Shown: positions 7,904 to 16,693 of the stretch, in pieces
Position numbering within the stretch: position 1 is the stretch's first letter
How the letters are laid out: every line of letters begins with the position of its first letter
DNA from: JANWKA01 sp035533815
Lineage (GTDB): Bacteria > Bacteroidota > Bacteroidia > Chitinophagales > Chitinophagaceae
Length of the DNA stretch: 28,431 bases
Assembly: GCA_035533815.1 (NCBI GenBank)
Contig: DATLTB010000147.1
Location: forward strand, 1-28,431
Direction: 5' to 3'
Position numbers and translations under genes: made by a program
Notes under the pieces: generated by a model
What the model saw: only the letters and a program-made list of their open reading frames with translations
Told to the model about the DNA's origin: nothing
Database searches by the model: none

Positions 7904-9226
7904 TTATTCCAATCCGAATAATCCTTTGTTCAGCAACTGAAGGGTCTGCTTTTTGTAAGCACTGTCTACCAGGATGGAAATATTATGGCGGCTGCCTCCA
8001 TAAGAGATCATTCTCAGATTAACAGGGGAAAGTGCATCGAAAATATTACGGAGGATGGATGGCGTGGAGGCTACTTCATTGCCCACAATGCAAACAATGG
8101 TTTGGTCATGATCCTGCTCCACGCTTCCCCAGGGTTCCAATTCCCTGAGGATATGATCCATTTGGGAAATATTGTCTACCGTCAGGGAAACCGCCACTTC
8201 GGAAGTGGCGATCATATCTATGGGAGTACGATACTTTTCAAAGACTTCGAATATTTTCCTCAAAAAACCATAGGCCAGGAGCATCCGTCCTGATTTGATC
8301 TTGATGGCCGTGATCCCATCCTTGGCTGCAATAGCCTTTACTCCATCTCCCCTGGGCTGATCTGTGATCAGGGTGCCTTTTGCTTCCGGCTGCATGGTAT
8401 TCAACAGTTTGACCGGTACATTAAAATGCTGGGCAGGCCAGATGGAAGCGGGGTGCAGGATCTTAGCCCCGAAATAGGCCAGCTCTGCTGCTTCATCGAA
8501 GGAAAGCTGCTCAATGGGCAACGTGTTTTTAACCACTCGCGGGTCATTGTTGTGCATGCCGTCAATATCTGTCCAGATCTGTATCTCCGAAGCATTCAGG
8601 GCAGCCCCAAGCAAGGAGGCAGTATAATCACTTCCACCCCGTTTCAGGTTGTCGATCTCTCCCCTGGCATTGCGGCAGATATATCCCTGGGTGATAAACA
8701 GGGTTTGTCCCTTATTCCTGTTGAGCAGGGCATTGAGTCTGACCTTGATTTTCGGGATCTCCGGCTCTTCTGCATCATCAATGCTCATGAAATCCAGGGC
8801 GGGAAGCAGGATCGCAGTTATGCCAACTTCTTCCAGGTAAACGCAGAACAGGCTGGTGCTCAGCAGTTCGCCCTGGGCAAGAATGTCCTTGTTCAGGGCT
8901 TCATTAAATGAAATCCGCATGATGATATTGAGGAATTCAAAATGCTCGTCAATGATTGCTTTGGCTTTTTCCCGGGCAGCATCACTGACGACCAGTTCCC
9001 GGTAAAATTGGCGGTAATGGGCTTCCAACTGTCCAATCTGCAATCTTGCCTGGATCTTGTCTCCCTGGGCCAGGGCTTTCCCGATATCCTCCAGGGCATT
9101 TGTTGTCCCGGTCAGGGCGGAGAGCACTACTATCCGGGGCTCCCCCAAAGCGCTGATCAGGGTAGCTACGGCATGCATCCTTTCTGGTTTCCCTACTGAC
9201 GTACCGCCGAATTTCAGAATTTTCAT
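7904..9226 (-). CDS. lysC: Aspartate kinase (monofunctional)
   Basis: Phosphorylates aspartate, the entry step to lysine/diaminopimelate, threonine and methionine. The 440 residues begin MKILKFGGTSVGKPERM, the kinase signature (KFGGTS). The aspartate-binding and ATP sites follow: TQGYICRNARGEIDNLKRGGSDYTA is represented by RGGSDYTA, then WTDIDGMHNNDPR and FGAKILHP. The C-terminal third carries tandem ACT domains (TSEVAVSLTVD and related segments), as in lysine-sensitive AKIII-type enzymes, so feedback control is likely, although the effector cannot be read from sequence. No homoserine dehydrogenase domain is fused. It lies 16 bases after the Ldh_2-family gene on the same strand, probably in one operon. 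Confidence 0.96.
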   Translation of the reverse strand: MKILKFGGTSVGKPERMHAVATLISALGEPRIVVLSALTGTTNALEDIGKALAQGDKIQARLQIGQLEAHYRQFYRELVVSDAAREKAKAIIDEHFEFLNIIMRISFNEALNKDILAQGELLSTSLFCVYLEEVGITAILLPALDFMSIDDAEEPEIPKIKVRLNALLNRNKGQTLFITQGYICRNARGEIDNLKRGGSDYTASLLGAALNASEIQIWTDIDGMHNNDPRVVKNTLPIEQLSFDEAAELAYFGAKILHPASIWPAQHFNVPVKLLNTMQPEAKGTLITDQPRGDGVKAIAAKDGITAIKIKSGRMLLAYGFLRKIFEVFEKYRTPIDMIATSEVAVSLTVDNISQMDHILRELEPWGSVEQDHDQTIVCIVGNEVASTPSILRNIFDALSPVNLRMISYGGSRHNISILVDSAYKKQTLQLLNKGLFGLE

Positions 9227-9242
9227 GCTTTTATAAAAATGG

Positions 9243-10331
9243 TCAGAATTTAATGCTGAATTTAATCGCCAGATCTTCCAGGTCCTTTATTACCGACTGA
9301 TGGACCGGTATCCCTGTTTTAAGCCTGGTCTGTTCCATGATCCGCTCCGGGTCACCGGGAATGATCACCGGTTGAACAGCATCAACCGGCTCCGCACTGC
9401 GGAACCGGCGGATCCATTTGTCCATCTGTTTTTTAAACTCCGCTGATTCCCGGAAACCATCTATCCTGAGGGCCCCGAAAAAATGCCCGATCCCCTCTCC
9501 CACCTGATCTGCCAAAACTGGGAGATAAGGCACGAACGGAGGTACCCAGGGTCCATAATTGGCCCCAGATAATACAGCGGAAAAAATATCCACCATGGCA
9601 CCAAGACCATATCCCTTATGGCTGCCATGCTCCCGGTCAGTTCCCAGGGGTAACAGGGCTCCCCCGTTTTTCAGTTCCCAGGGATCGGAACTTGGATTCC
9701 CCTGGCTATCCTGAATCCAGCCAGCAGGGGCATCTTCTCCAAGGCGCTGCAGGATCTCCAGTTTGCCATTGGCCGCTGTGGAAGTGGCAAAATCCAGGAC
9801 AAAAGCCGGTTCCTCCCCTGCCGGTATGGCCACGGCAATCGGGTTGGTGCCCAGCATCCTTTCCCGGGCAAAGGTAGGAGATACCACCGGACTGGCATTT
9901 GTCATGGCGATCCCTATCATATCCTGATCCAGGGCCATCATGGCATACCTTCCGGCAATTCCAAAATGGTTGGAATTGCTGACACTGACCCAGCCGCTTC
10001 CCACCTGGAGGGCTTTATCCATGGCGATCTGCATGGCAAAGGGGGCAACCACAAGCCCAAGTCCCCTGTCACCCTGAATAACTGCTGTGCTCGGCGTTTC
10101 ATGAACAATCCCCATCCGGGGGTTGGGGTTGATCCGGCCCGATTCCCAAAGCCGCACATACCCTGACAAACGGGCTATTCCATGCGAATCGATCCCCCTC
10201 AGATCGGCAGACAGCAGGCCATCTGCGGCCTGCTCCGCGAAATCCGGTTTACACCCCATCCGCAAAAATATCTCCAGGGTAAACTGCCTTAAATGTATAT
10301 AGGAAAAAACCGGGTCCCCCATGAATATCAA
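9243..10331 (-). CDS. Ldh_2-family NAD(P)-dependent malate/L-lactate dehydrogenase
   Basis: 362 residues of the malate/lactate/ureidoglycolate/sulfolactate dehydrogenase family, distinct from the classical Rossmann LDH/MDH. Motifs seen are DLRGIDSHGIARL near residue 45, VSNSNHFGIAGRY with the family His near residue 123, MTNASPVVSPT, GTNPIAVAIP, DFATSTAANGK and GSHKGYGLG. The substrate may be malate, lactate or another 2-hydroxy acid and cannot be told from these motifs. An in-frame ATG three codons in (10322) is an equally good start. It lies 32 bases downstream of the DUF3467 gene and 16 upstream of lysC, all on the minus strand, suggesting an operon; there is no obvious pathway link. Confidence 0.9.
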   Translation of the reverse strand: MIFMGDPVFSYIHLRQFTLEIFLRMGCKPDFAEQAADGLLSADLRGIDSHGIARLSGYVRLWESGRINPNPRMGIVHETPSTAVIQGDRGLGLVVAPFAMQIAMDKALQVGSGWVSVSNSNHFGIAGRYAMMALDQDMIGIAMTNASPVVSPTFARERMLGTNPIAVAIPAGEEPAFVLDFATSTAANGKLEILQRLGEDAPAGWIQDSQGNPSSDPWELKNGGALLPLGTDREHGSHKGYGLGAMVDIFSAVLSGANYGPWVPPFVPYLPVLADQVGEGIGHFFGALRIDGFRESAEFKKQMDKWIRRFRSAEPVDAVQPVIIPGDPERIMEQTRLKTGIPVHQSVIKDLEDLAIKFSIKF

Positions 10332-10363
10332 CTGATCGCTGGATAAATGAGCATGATATGCTT

Positions 10364-10696
10364 TCAGGCTTTAGCTACCGGACCTCCGAAGTTCATGGGA
10401 ATGGATACGGGTTCCTGGTCCTGGATGGTCCCGTGCATGGATTCATATTTCTTGACATTGTCCATCACCGCCTTCATGAACCGCTTGGCATGTTGTGGGG
10501 TCAGGATGATCCTGGATTTAACCCTGGCTTTGGGAATACCGGGCATCACACTGATAAAATCCACCACGAATTCCGCATTGGAATGGGTGATGATGGCCAG
10601 GTTAGCATAAATGCCTTCTGCCATTTCCTCGCTGAGCTCAATGTTCAGCTGACCTGCCCCCTGATTCTGGCCGCCCTGGTTATTTGGATTATCCAT
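10364..10696 (-). CDS. DUF3467 domain protein
   Basis: A 110-residue cytoplasmic protein starting MDNPNNQGGQNQGAGQ, a Gln/Asn/Gly-rich head, followed by the DUF3467 core: LNIELSEEMAEGIYANLA, ITHSNAEFVVDF and RVKSRIILTPQHAKRF. An ATG 24 codons further upstream (10768) exists but would lie inside the preceding operon's terminator and add unrelated sequence, so the internal start is preferred. A consensus -7 box sits just upstream (separate entry). The family is widespread in Bacteroidota and other phyla; its function is unknown. It appears to lead a run of three same-strand genes with the dehydrogenase and lysC. Confidence 0.9.
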   Translation of the reverse strand: MDNPNNQGGQNQGAGQLNIELSEEMAEGIYANLAIITHSNAEFVVDFISVMPGIPKARVKSRIILTPQHAKRFMKAVMDNVKKYESMHGTIQDQEPVSIPMNFGGPVAKA

Positions 10697-10714
10697 CCGG
10701 AAAAGTTGAGAATG

Positions 10715-10722
10715 CAAAAATA
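10715..10722 (-). promoter_or_regulatory. -7 box of the DUF3467 gene
   Basis: On the minus strand TATTTTTG matches TAnnTTTG exactly, 18 bases before the ATG at 10696. It is formed by the T-tract that follows the SusCD-operon terminator hairpin. No TTG lies 19 bases upstream, since that position is in the hairpin stem. Confidence 0.55.
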
Positions 10723-10752
10723 GAAAAGAGGCGCTATATAAAGCGCCTCTTT
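10716..10752 (-). terminator. Intrinsic terminator of the SusC/SusD operon
   Basis: A perfect 11-bp stem (10725-10735 with 10742-10752; AAAGAGGCGCT on the plus strand) closes a 6-base loop. On the minus strand it is followed by TTTTCTATTTTTG. It lies 25 bases after the stop of the third gene of the SusCD operon, the expected place. Confidence 0.88.
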
Positions 10753-10777
10753 CCAGAAAATAATTCAAACTGAATAA

Positions 10778-11491
10778 TTAGAATGGCACCGCGACTACAT
10801 CCACAAAAACTGTCTTCCAGTTGCTGACCTTCTGGGATGCGGAAGCAATCGTCACCGGCAAAATGTAGTTATGATTGAGCACTTCAATCGGATTATTGGA
10901 AATAGTTGAATCAATGATCCAAGTTGAACTGGTGTCAATCTTGTTCACATTGACAATGACATTCAACGGGGCGAGCCGTTGTCCCCCCGGTACGGTTACC
11001 GTCCAGGAAGACACCGTATAACAGGAATCCGGCAGGATTTCATATTGAAATCCATCAGCATTAGGGATTCCAATATAACCGGAAGTGATCACATTACTCT
11101 GTGGTGCCGGGAGCCCCAGGAAATAATAATAAATATCATAAACCCCGCCCAGGATGCCATTATAAGTGGCGAAATCAGTAGGATCCAGGGCCAATGTGGC
11201 TGTAGTGGCCGTAGTGGGAACACTCGGGGAAGCTACATTCACATATATTGGCAGGGTATCATTACCGGAATAGTTCACGGAGTCCAGGTAAAATCCTGCG
11301 CCCAGAGAGGTGCTGTATCCCAGGGCATTGGGGGGAGTCACTGCCCTGGCCGGGGCCATGGCCATCTCCACGGTAGTACCTACCTTGGAAAAATCAATAT
11401 AGTATTTATTGTTCTTTAAGCAGGAGCTGGTGCCAAGCATGGTACCCAATACCAGCCCTCCGGTTAAGAACTTATAGATATTTCTTTTCAT
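10778..11491 (-). CDS. SusCD-associated lipoprotein, DUF1735-like
   Basis: 237 residues with a lipoprotein signal (lipobox TSSC, Cys24). The mature protein is beta-rich with a stretch PIYVNVASPSVPTTATTATL followed by a variable region and a segment resembling the DUF1735 layout of BT_3987-type proteins: FQYEILPDSCYTVSSWTVTV, then PLNVIVNVNKID and HNYILPVTIASAS. It is the third gene after susC and susD with 37 bases between, and the operon terminator follows, so it is probably a surface-exposed accessory binding protein of this uptake system. The domain assignment is from pattern only and moderate in strength; the ligand is unknown. Confidence 0.68.
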   Translation of the reverse strand: MKRNIYKFLTGGLVLGTMLGTSSCLKNNKYYIDFSKVGTTVEMAMAPARAVTPPNALGYSTSLGAGFYLDSVNYSGNDTLPIYVNVASPSVPTTATTATLALDPTDFATYNGILGGVYDIYYYFLGLPAPQSNVITSGYIGIPNADGFQYEILPDSCYTVSSWTVTVPGGQRLAPLNVIVNVNKIDTSSTWIIDSTISNNPIEVLNHNYILPVTIASASQKVSNWKTVFVDVVAVPF

Positions 11492-11528
11492 ATTGCTGAT
11501 CTTTAGCGTTTAGGTTAATGATTGGCCA

Positions 11529-13142
11529 TTATTGCATCCAGAATACCTTGGAATACTGCATATTGGCAGTGGAAGCAGGTACATTAGTGCTGTTCTTATC
11601 ATACTCATCCTGCGGATAGTATACCCGGAATGGGATGGAGGTATAAGACAGGCTGGGGTTTTTGGAAAGCGGGACATCCGGCAGACCCGTAGTGCCATCC
11701 GTATTCGAGACATCCTGAAACCTCCGGTAATCATTCCAGTAAGCCATGGGGGTATTGGCATTCATGGCAATCCATTTCTGCATAATAATGGTGCGCAGGT
11801 TGGGATCGGTCTGCACGGTGGAAAAAGACGCTTCCGTGGTCCAGGATACGTCCTTAACGCCTGTCTGATTATAATAAGCGGCTGCTTCGGTCTGGGAAAG
11901 CGTACTTGGGCTACCCGTTGAACCCGGGGAATATCCACTGTAATCTCCGTTCAGGTACGCAAAGGATTCCGTTACTGCCTCCTGGTAAAAGGTCTGGGCA
12001 GCAGCAACTCCGCCGCTAATATATCCCCTAAGCGCTGCTTCAGCCTGCATGAACAGGCTCTCGGAAGCGGTCATGATTATGCTCGGTTGGCCGGGGCTTT
12101 GCAGCATGCCCGGACCCGTATTGGAAATGGTAAACACGGGCAATAAGCCAAAATAGTCTCCAAGAAATGTGGTTGTACTGGGCACCGGGGTGTAAAATAA
12201 AGGCAACCTCACGCTGTCATTGGTGCGCTTGAGAAAATCAATTCCCGCTTGTCCGGCCCCCTGTTCGGGATAGAACAGGTTGGGGTTCCCGTTCTGGTTG
12301 AACCCGAAATCGAGATAGAATTGGTTTTCCTGGTTTCCCCCGTTCGGACCATCCTGGTTAGCGTATCCTGGTTGAACAAAGGCATTCTGCCCGGGGCCTA
12401 GATAGGGGGTGGATGTCGTTTTCTGAATCTCCCCGCTGATATAGGATTGCCTTCCGGCCACTTCAGATTGCTGTAGCAGGATCCGCAGTTTGACCGTATT
12501 GGCGAAGGAAGCCCAGAGGGACATTGTCCCCCCGAACATCACATCCCCGCCCGGAATAGCTTCGGTTGCACTGCTGGCCGAGGAATTGATCAGGGCAATC
12601 GCTGAATCCAGCTGAGAGACCAAGTCCGTGTAAATGCTCTGGGCATCATCATATTTCGGGAAAAATTCCGTTACCTTTCCCGTCGAGCCTTTCAGCGCAT
12701 CAAAATAAGGGACATTGTTGAAATTATCCACCAGGTATTCAAAATCCACGGCTTTCATGATCGTGGCTATGGCCCCGTAATTATCATTATTCTTATGGGT
12801 GGCCGCATATTGCTGGATAAAATAATAATTCTCGGCATTCGAGTACAAACTGAACCAGCTCCCATTATCCGAGGTGGTGGTTTCCACATAAGTGAGGGTG
12901 GGTGTATTGATCGCATATCCTCCTTTCCAGTTCAATATACCGAACCAGAGTGCCACATTATCCCAGCTCGTTTGAATGGTCGTGGAGGTATTGATCAGCG
13001 CCGGCGGCAAAACCAGTATGGGAGAGGCAGATGCCGTGGAAGGCTGATTCGGGTTAACGGCCAGATCGGTTAAAAAACCTTTCTGGCAGCTGCTGGCAAT
13101 CAATCCCGAGATTATGGCTAAAGTGATGAGTTGTCGTTTCAT
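11529..13142 (-). CDS. SusD/RagB-family outer-membrane lipoprotein (SusD-like_2 type)
   Basis: 537 residues; the substrate-binding lipoprotein lid that sits on a SusC transporter at the cell surface. The signal ends in lipobox IASSC (Cys19), followed by FLTDLAVNPNQPSTAS. Helical TPR-like segments typical of the SusD-like_2 subgroup include YAATHKNNDNYGAIATIMKA, FEYLVDNFNNVPYFDAL and MSLWASFANTVKLRIL. Near the C-terminus are ESLFMQAEAALRGY, IIMQKWIAMNANTPMAYWND and RRFQD, all characteristic. It starts 20 bases after the susC stop and is surely co-transcribed. No glycosidase or peptidase gene is adjacent, so the substrate class is open. Confidence 0.95.
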   Translation of the reverse strand: MKRQLITLAIISGLIASSCQKGFLTDLAVNPNQPSTASASPILVLPPALINTSTTIQTSWDNVALWFGILNWKGGYAINTPTLTYVETTTSDNGSWFSLYSNAENYYFIQQYAATHKNNDNYGAIATIMKAVDFEYLVDNFNNVPYFDALKGSTGKVTEFFPKYDDAQSIYTDLVSQLDSAIALINSSASSATEAIPGGDVMFGGTMSLWASFANTVKLRILLQQSEVAGRQSYISGEIQKTTSTPYLGPGQNAFVQPGYANQDGPNGGNQENQFYLDFGFNQNGNPNLFYPEQGAGQAGIDFLKRTNDSVRLPLFYTPVPSTTTFLGDYFGLLPVFTISNTGPGMLQSPGQPSIIMTASESLFMQAEAALRGYISGGVAAAQTFYQEAVTESFAYLNGDYSGYSPGSTGSPSTLSQTEAAAYYNQTGVKDVSWTTEASFSTVQTDPNLRTIIMQKWIAMNANTPMAYWNDYRRFQDVSNTDGTTGLPDVPLSKNPSLSYTSIPFRVYYPQDEYDKNSTNVPASTANMQYSKVFWMQ

Positions 13143-13162
13143 GACGTTTTCCGGTTTTAGAT

Positions 13163-16100
13163 TTAGAAATTCAAGGTGATATTAGCCCCGAAACTCCTCG
13201 TGGCCGGGAATTGATTCTGGTCCGTATACCCTGTGGCATTGGAATTATCATAATTGAATTCCGGGTCACCATATACATTCTGGGATGGAACCCACATCAG
13301 CAGGTTATATCCGACCAGGGACAGGCTACCCCCTGTGATGAACCTGGTCTTGGATAAGAGCCAGCTGAAATCATAGGTCAGGGAAGCCGTCCGCAGTTTG
13401 ATAGCTGCTGCACTAATGACATAATTGGTATGGGCGGTATACAGGGAAAGTCCGGAAGAATAGGCAAAATTCTGATTATCGACCCAAAGACCCAGATTCC
13501 CGTCCTGGGTGGCTACTGAGGTATTGGGTACATATTTGCCATTCCCCAAATCCACTTCAGAGTTGGGCCAGATGAAATTCTGTCTTCCGGCCGAGGTGCT
13601 CCGGATGCCAACCCCGGTGAAGTCCAAGGATCCGCCGATGGCTTCGGCAATATTATATCCTCCCCGGTAATCACCAGACAGGGCCAGGGTAAAATGCTTG
13701 AAGCTGATGGACGTGGTCATTCCCAAGATATATTGTGGGGTGGATCTTCCGGCGACGACCAGGTTTGGATTCTCTTCCGGCATCCCGTTGGTGCCAACCA
13801 GGATCTTGCCATTGGCCGGATCACGTGCATAGTCAGCGGCCTTGATCACTGGATAGGGTTGTCCAACAACTGCATAAGACGTTGTCCCGGTACCATTATT
13901 ATCAGGGATCTGGAATTGCTTAACCCCTCCATACAGGGCCACTACATTGGAATTATTGTAGGCTAGGTTGGCCCCGATATTCCAGATAAACCCACTATTG
14001 GTCCGGATTAATGGGGTGAAATTGGCGGTGATTTCTACCCCGCTGCTGTTCATATCGCCTCCGTTTACCAGGGCTTGATTAAATCCGCTGGTGCTGGAAA
14101 GCTGCACAGGGAAGGTCTGGTTGAAAGTGGAAGTGAAATAATAGTCCAGGGTCACGTTCAGGCGGTCCCTCCAGAATCCGAGATCAGCCCCGACTTCCCG
14201 GTCAAAGGATTTTTCGGGGACCAGACCAGGATTTCTTAAAAATCCATCCACCTGGAGTCCAGGCAACTGGCCATAGGGGAAATTGCCCGGTACATCAAAT
14301 ACATTTTGCACTCCATATGGGTTAGTGCTTACTTCGCCGGTGATGCTATAGGCTGCCCGCAGTTTTCCATAAGTCAGGAAACTGCTGTTTTTCAGGGCCG
14401 GGATCATATCACTGAATACGAGGGACGCATCGATATCCGGATACAGGAAACTGTTATGACCGGCTGCCAAAAGGGAGGTCCAGTCATTACGCAGGGACCC
14501 GTGCACAAAAAGGAAGTTCTTATATCCCAGGGTGATATCCCCGAACAGGCCGATCAGCCGGTTATCGCTGATATACTGACCCACACTGGGGACACCGGTA
14601 ATATAATTAATCTGGAAAAAATTAGGGATGAATTCGTTGGAACTGCTGGCGTTCTGGCCATTCTGGTACCGGTCCCAGATCGTATTGCCCACAAAGGCGC
14701 TCACGCTGAAATCCCCGAATTTCTTATCAAAATTAATGATGAAGTCCTGCTCCAGCCTCCGGTGATATTGATTATATACATTGAGGGAACCGAATTTATG
14801 CGAGGTGGAGGCAATGCTGCTGAAGGCAAACCAGGGGCCATATCCGGCCGGGGTGTCATAATAAGAATTGGTCTCCGTAAATCCTGCGGTGGTATTGCTG
14901 CCCTCATAATTGCGGACATTGGCACTCAGGCGATAACTGAACTTTAGCCAGGAGGTGGGAGCCAGGGTCAGGTTCAGGGCGCCGGTCAGCTCATCTATCT
15001 TCTGATCTTGCCTGGATACATCGATCTGCCAGTAAGGATTGGTATAATAGGCATTGGGCCATCCCTGCAGGGGATCCGCATAAGGATTGGTCTGCCAGTT
15101 CTTGAACTGGGTGATCGGGAAATTGACGGGCTCATTGAGCAGGTTCCAGACCACCGGGTTGCCGCTGATTGGATCCGGGCCGGCAGTATTGCTGTGGACC
15201 CGGCTGTAGTTCACATCGAACTGGGCGCTGAAAATCCCATAAGTATGGGTATCCGAAAACCGGAGGTTGTCCCTGCGGGAAATATCTTTGGGAACTACCC
15301 CGCTGAGGTTCACATCCTGGGCCGACAGGAAATAATTGTTCTTGGCGTCCCCTCCTGAATAAGAAATACTGTTCTGGTAGGTCATTCCCGTCTGGGCAAA
15401 AGCCACCAGCGGTGCCTTGGAAGCTGCCGCATAAGGGATTTTTAAGGTTTGCCCATTGGCCAGGGGACCACCCATCACATAGCTTTTCCCGTTAAACGGA
15501 GGTCCATAGCTTTCATTTTCATAAGGCACATAATTGGTGAAATTGGTCTGCGGATTGACGCCCCACTGGTAGGCCCCGTTGGATCCATAAAGGATCTGGG
15601 CTTCCCCTCCATATCCTCCGAACCCGGTCTGGAATTTGGGGTAATAGGATAGCGTCTGTTCCTGAACCGTGGATGAAACAGTGATGCGGGGCTTGCCGCT
15701 GGCAGTCCCGTGTTTGGTCGTAATGATGATCACGCCGTTGGAAGCGTCTGATCCATACAGGGCAGCAGCGCTGGCCCCTTTCAGGATGGATACATTGGCT
15801 ATATCCTCCGGGTTGACGGTATTCAGGATATCGCTGTTCACCAGCATCCCGTCCAGTACAATCAATGCCTGGTTATTCCCCGTCACATGTCTTTCTCCCC
15901 GAAGGGTGATCCTGTACTCCGGATCAACTCCGTTATTGGTGGTATTAATCTGTAATCCCGCAACCCTTCCGGTTAGACCGGTCTGCAGATCGACCGGATT
16001 GCCGTTATTGAGGGCTTTGGCACTCACTGATGCCGTGGCATAACCCACGGAACGGGCCTGCCTTTTTACGCCAAAAGCGGTTACTACCAATTCGTTCAGT

Positions 16101-16396
16101 GCGTGCGTGTTGGAAGCAATCGTGATGGCTAAATTGGTGTGCTGCCCAACGACCACATTAGTTGTCGTATATCCCACAGAGGATATATTCAATATGGAGT
16201 TAGGTGGAGTGGTGATGGTGAACCGGCCATTGGCATCCGTGGTGGTTCCTGTTTGTGTACCCTTGACCAGCACAGTGGCAAAAGGAACCGGGTTTCCGTC
16301 CGATCCCATGACCCTGCCGCTGATTGTTCGTTGCTGCGCAAATGCCAGCGAGCAACTCACCATAATCATGGTGAAAAGCAGTAAAATTTTTTTCAT
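13163..16396 (-). CDS. SusC/RagA-family TonB-dependent outer-membrane transporter
   Basis: 1077 residues. Signal peptide MKKILLLFTMIMVSCSLAFA (1-20), then a carboxypeptidase-regulatory-like beta-sandwich (ISGRVMGSDGNPVPFATVLV to about residue 92), the linker NELVVTAFGVKRQARSVGYA (101-120), a plug domain with LTGRVAGLQI, ALIVLDGM, SILKGASAAALYGSDASNGV (about 203-222), and a large beta-barrel ending in the phenylalanine expected for BAM insertion (ANITLNF). No N-terminal STN domain is present, so direct signalling to an anti-sigma factor is not expected, and none is encoded nearby. It heads the SusC-SusD-lipoprotein operon. The frame is intact throughout. The substrate cannot be inferred. Confidence 0.97.
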   Translation of the reverse strand: MKKILLLFTMIMVSCSLAFAQQRTISGRVMGSDGNPVPFATVLVKGTQTGTTTDANGRFTITTPPNSILNISSVGYTTTNVVVGQHTNLAITIASNTHALNELVVTAFGVKRQARSVGYATASVSAKALNNGNPVDLQTGLTGRVAGLQINTTNNGVDPEYRITLRGERHVTGNNQALIVLDGMLVNSDILNTVNPEDIANVSILKGASAAALYGSDASNGVIIITTKHGTASGKPRITVSSTVQEQTLSYYPKFQTGFGGYGGEAQILYGSNGAYQWGVNPQTNFTNYVPYENESYGPPFNGKSYVMGGPLANGQTLKIPYAAASKAPLVAFAQTGMTYQNSISYSGGDAKNNYFLSAQDVNLSGVVPKDISRRDNLRFSDTHTYGIFSAQFDVNYSRVHSNTAGPDPISGNPVVWNLLNEPVNFPITQFKNWQTNPYADPLQGWPNAYYTNPYWQIDVSRQDQKIDELTGALNLTLAPTSWLKFSYRLSANVRNYEGSNTTAGFTETNSYYDTPAGYGPWFAFSSIASTSHKFGSLNVYNQYHRRLEQDFIINFDKKFGDFSVSAFVGNTIWDRYQNGQNASSSNEFIPNFFQINYITGVPSVGQYISDNRLIGLFGDITLGYKNFLFVHGSLRNDWTSLLAAGHNSFLYPDIDASLVFSDMIPALKNSSFLTYGKLRAAYSITGEVSTNPYGVQNVFDVPGNFPYGQLPGLQVDGFLRNPGLVPEKSFDREVGADLGFWRDRLNVTLDYYFTSTFNQTFPVQLSSTSGFNQALVNGGDMNSSGVEITANFTPLIRTNSGFIWNIGANLAYNNSNVVALYGGVKQFQIPDNNGTGTTSYAVVGQPYPVIKAADYARDPANGKILVGTNGMPEENPNLVVAGRSTPQYILGMTTSISFKHFTLALSGDYRGGYNIAEAIGGSLDFTGVGIRSTSAGRQNFIWPNSEVDLGNGKYVPNTSVATQDGNLGLWVDNQNFAYSSGLSLYTAHTNYVISAAAIKLRTASLTYDFSWLLSKTRFITGGSLSLVGYNLLMWVPSQNVYGDPEFNYDNSNATGYTDQNQFPATRSFGANITLNF

Positions 16397-16693
16397 ACAG
16401 ATTTAGATTTTGGTTGACATTGCAATATAGGCTTTTTTTAAAAAAATGTGAACGTTTTATTAATATTTTGTTAACAGCTCGTTAATAATCATAGATTTCA
16501 TGGGATACTGAGCTTAAGTGATCTATTAAATGATGATTTATTAACATAAAGCATTTTGGGTTTTAATTCAAATAAAACAAAAACAATATTTCATAATATG
16601 AATAAATCCAACTGATAATTTGTAAAATTAAGGAAAAAGTTAAAAATAATTAACATTTCATTTTTAATAATATAAATTTCTGTGGGAATGCTT
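16397..16693. other. A+T-rich leader/promoter region of the SusCD operon
   Basis: About 297 bases without a gene lie between the 3' end of the deoxynucleoside kinase and the susC start. By my count 16441-16680 is about 20% G+C, far lower than the flanking genes. An 11-base direct repeat with one mismatch (16519-16529 TGATCTATTAA and 16534-16544 TGATTTATTAA, period 15) could be an operator. No exact TAnnTTTG is present on the minus strand; the nearest candidate is TATATTGC (16429-16422), about 25 bases before the ATG. No open frame or structured RNA was recognised. Confidence 0.5.

Noticed and set aside
8192..8210. 8-bp inverted repeat (CGCCACTT, 3-base loop) in lysC
   Set aside because: It encodes the conserved SEVAVS segment of the ACT region, so the pairing is likely a by-product of protein conservation.
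14306..14947. 213-codon open frame antisense to susC
   Set aside because: Low-complexity Ile/Gly composition typical of an antisense shadow; susC is intact on the other strand.
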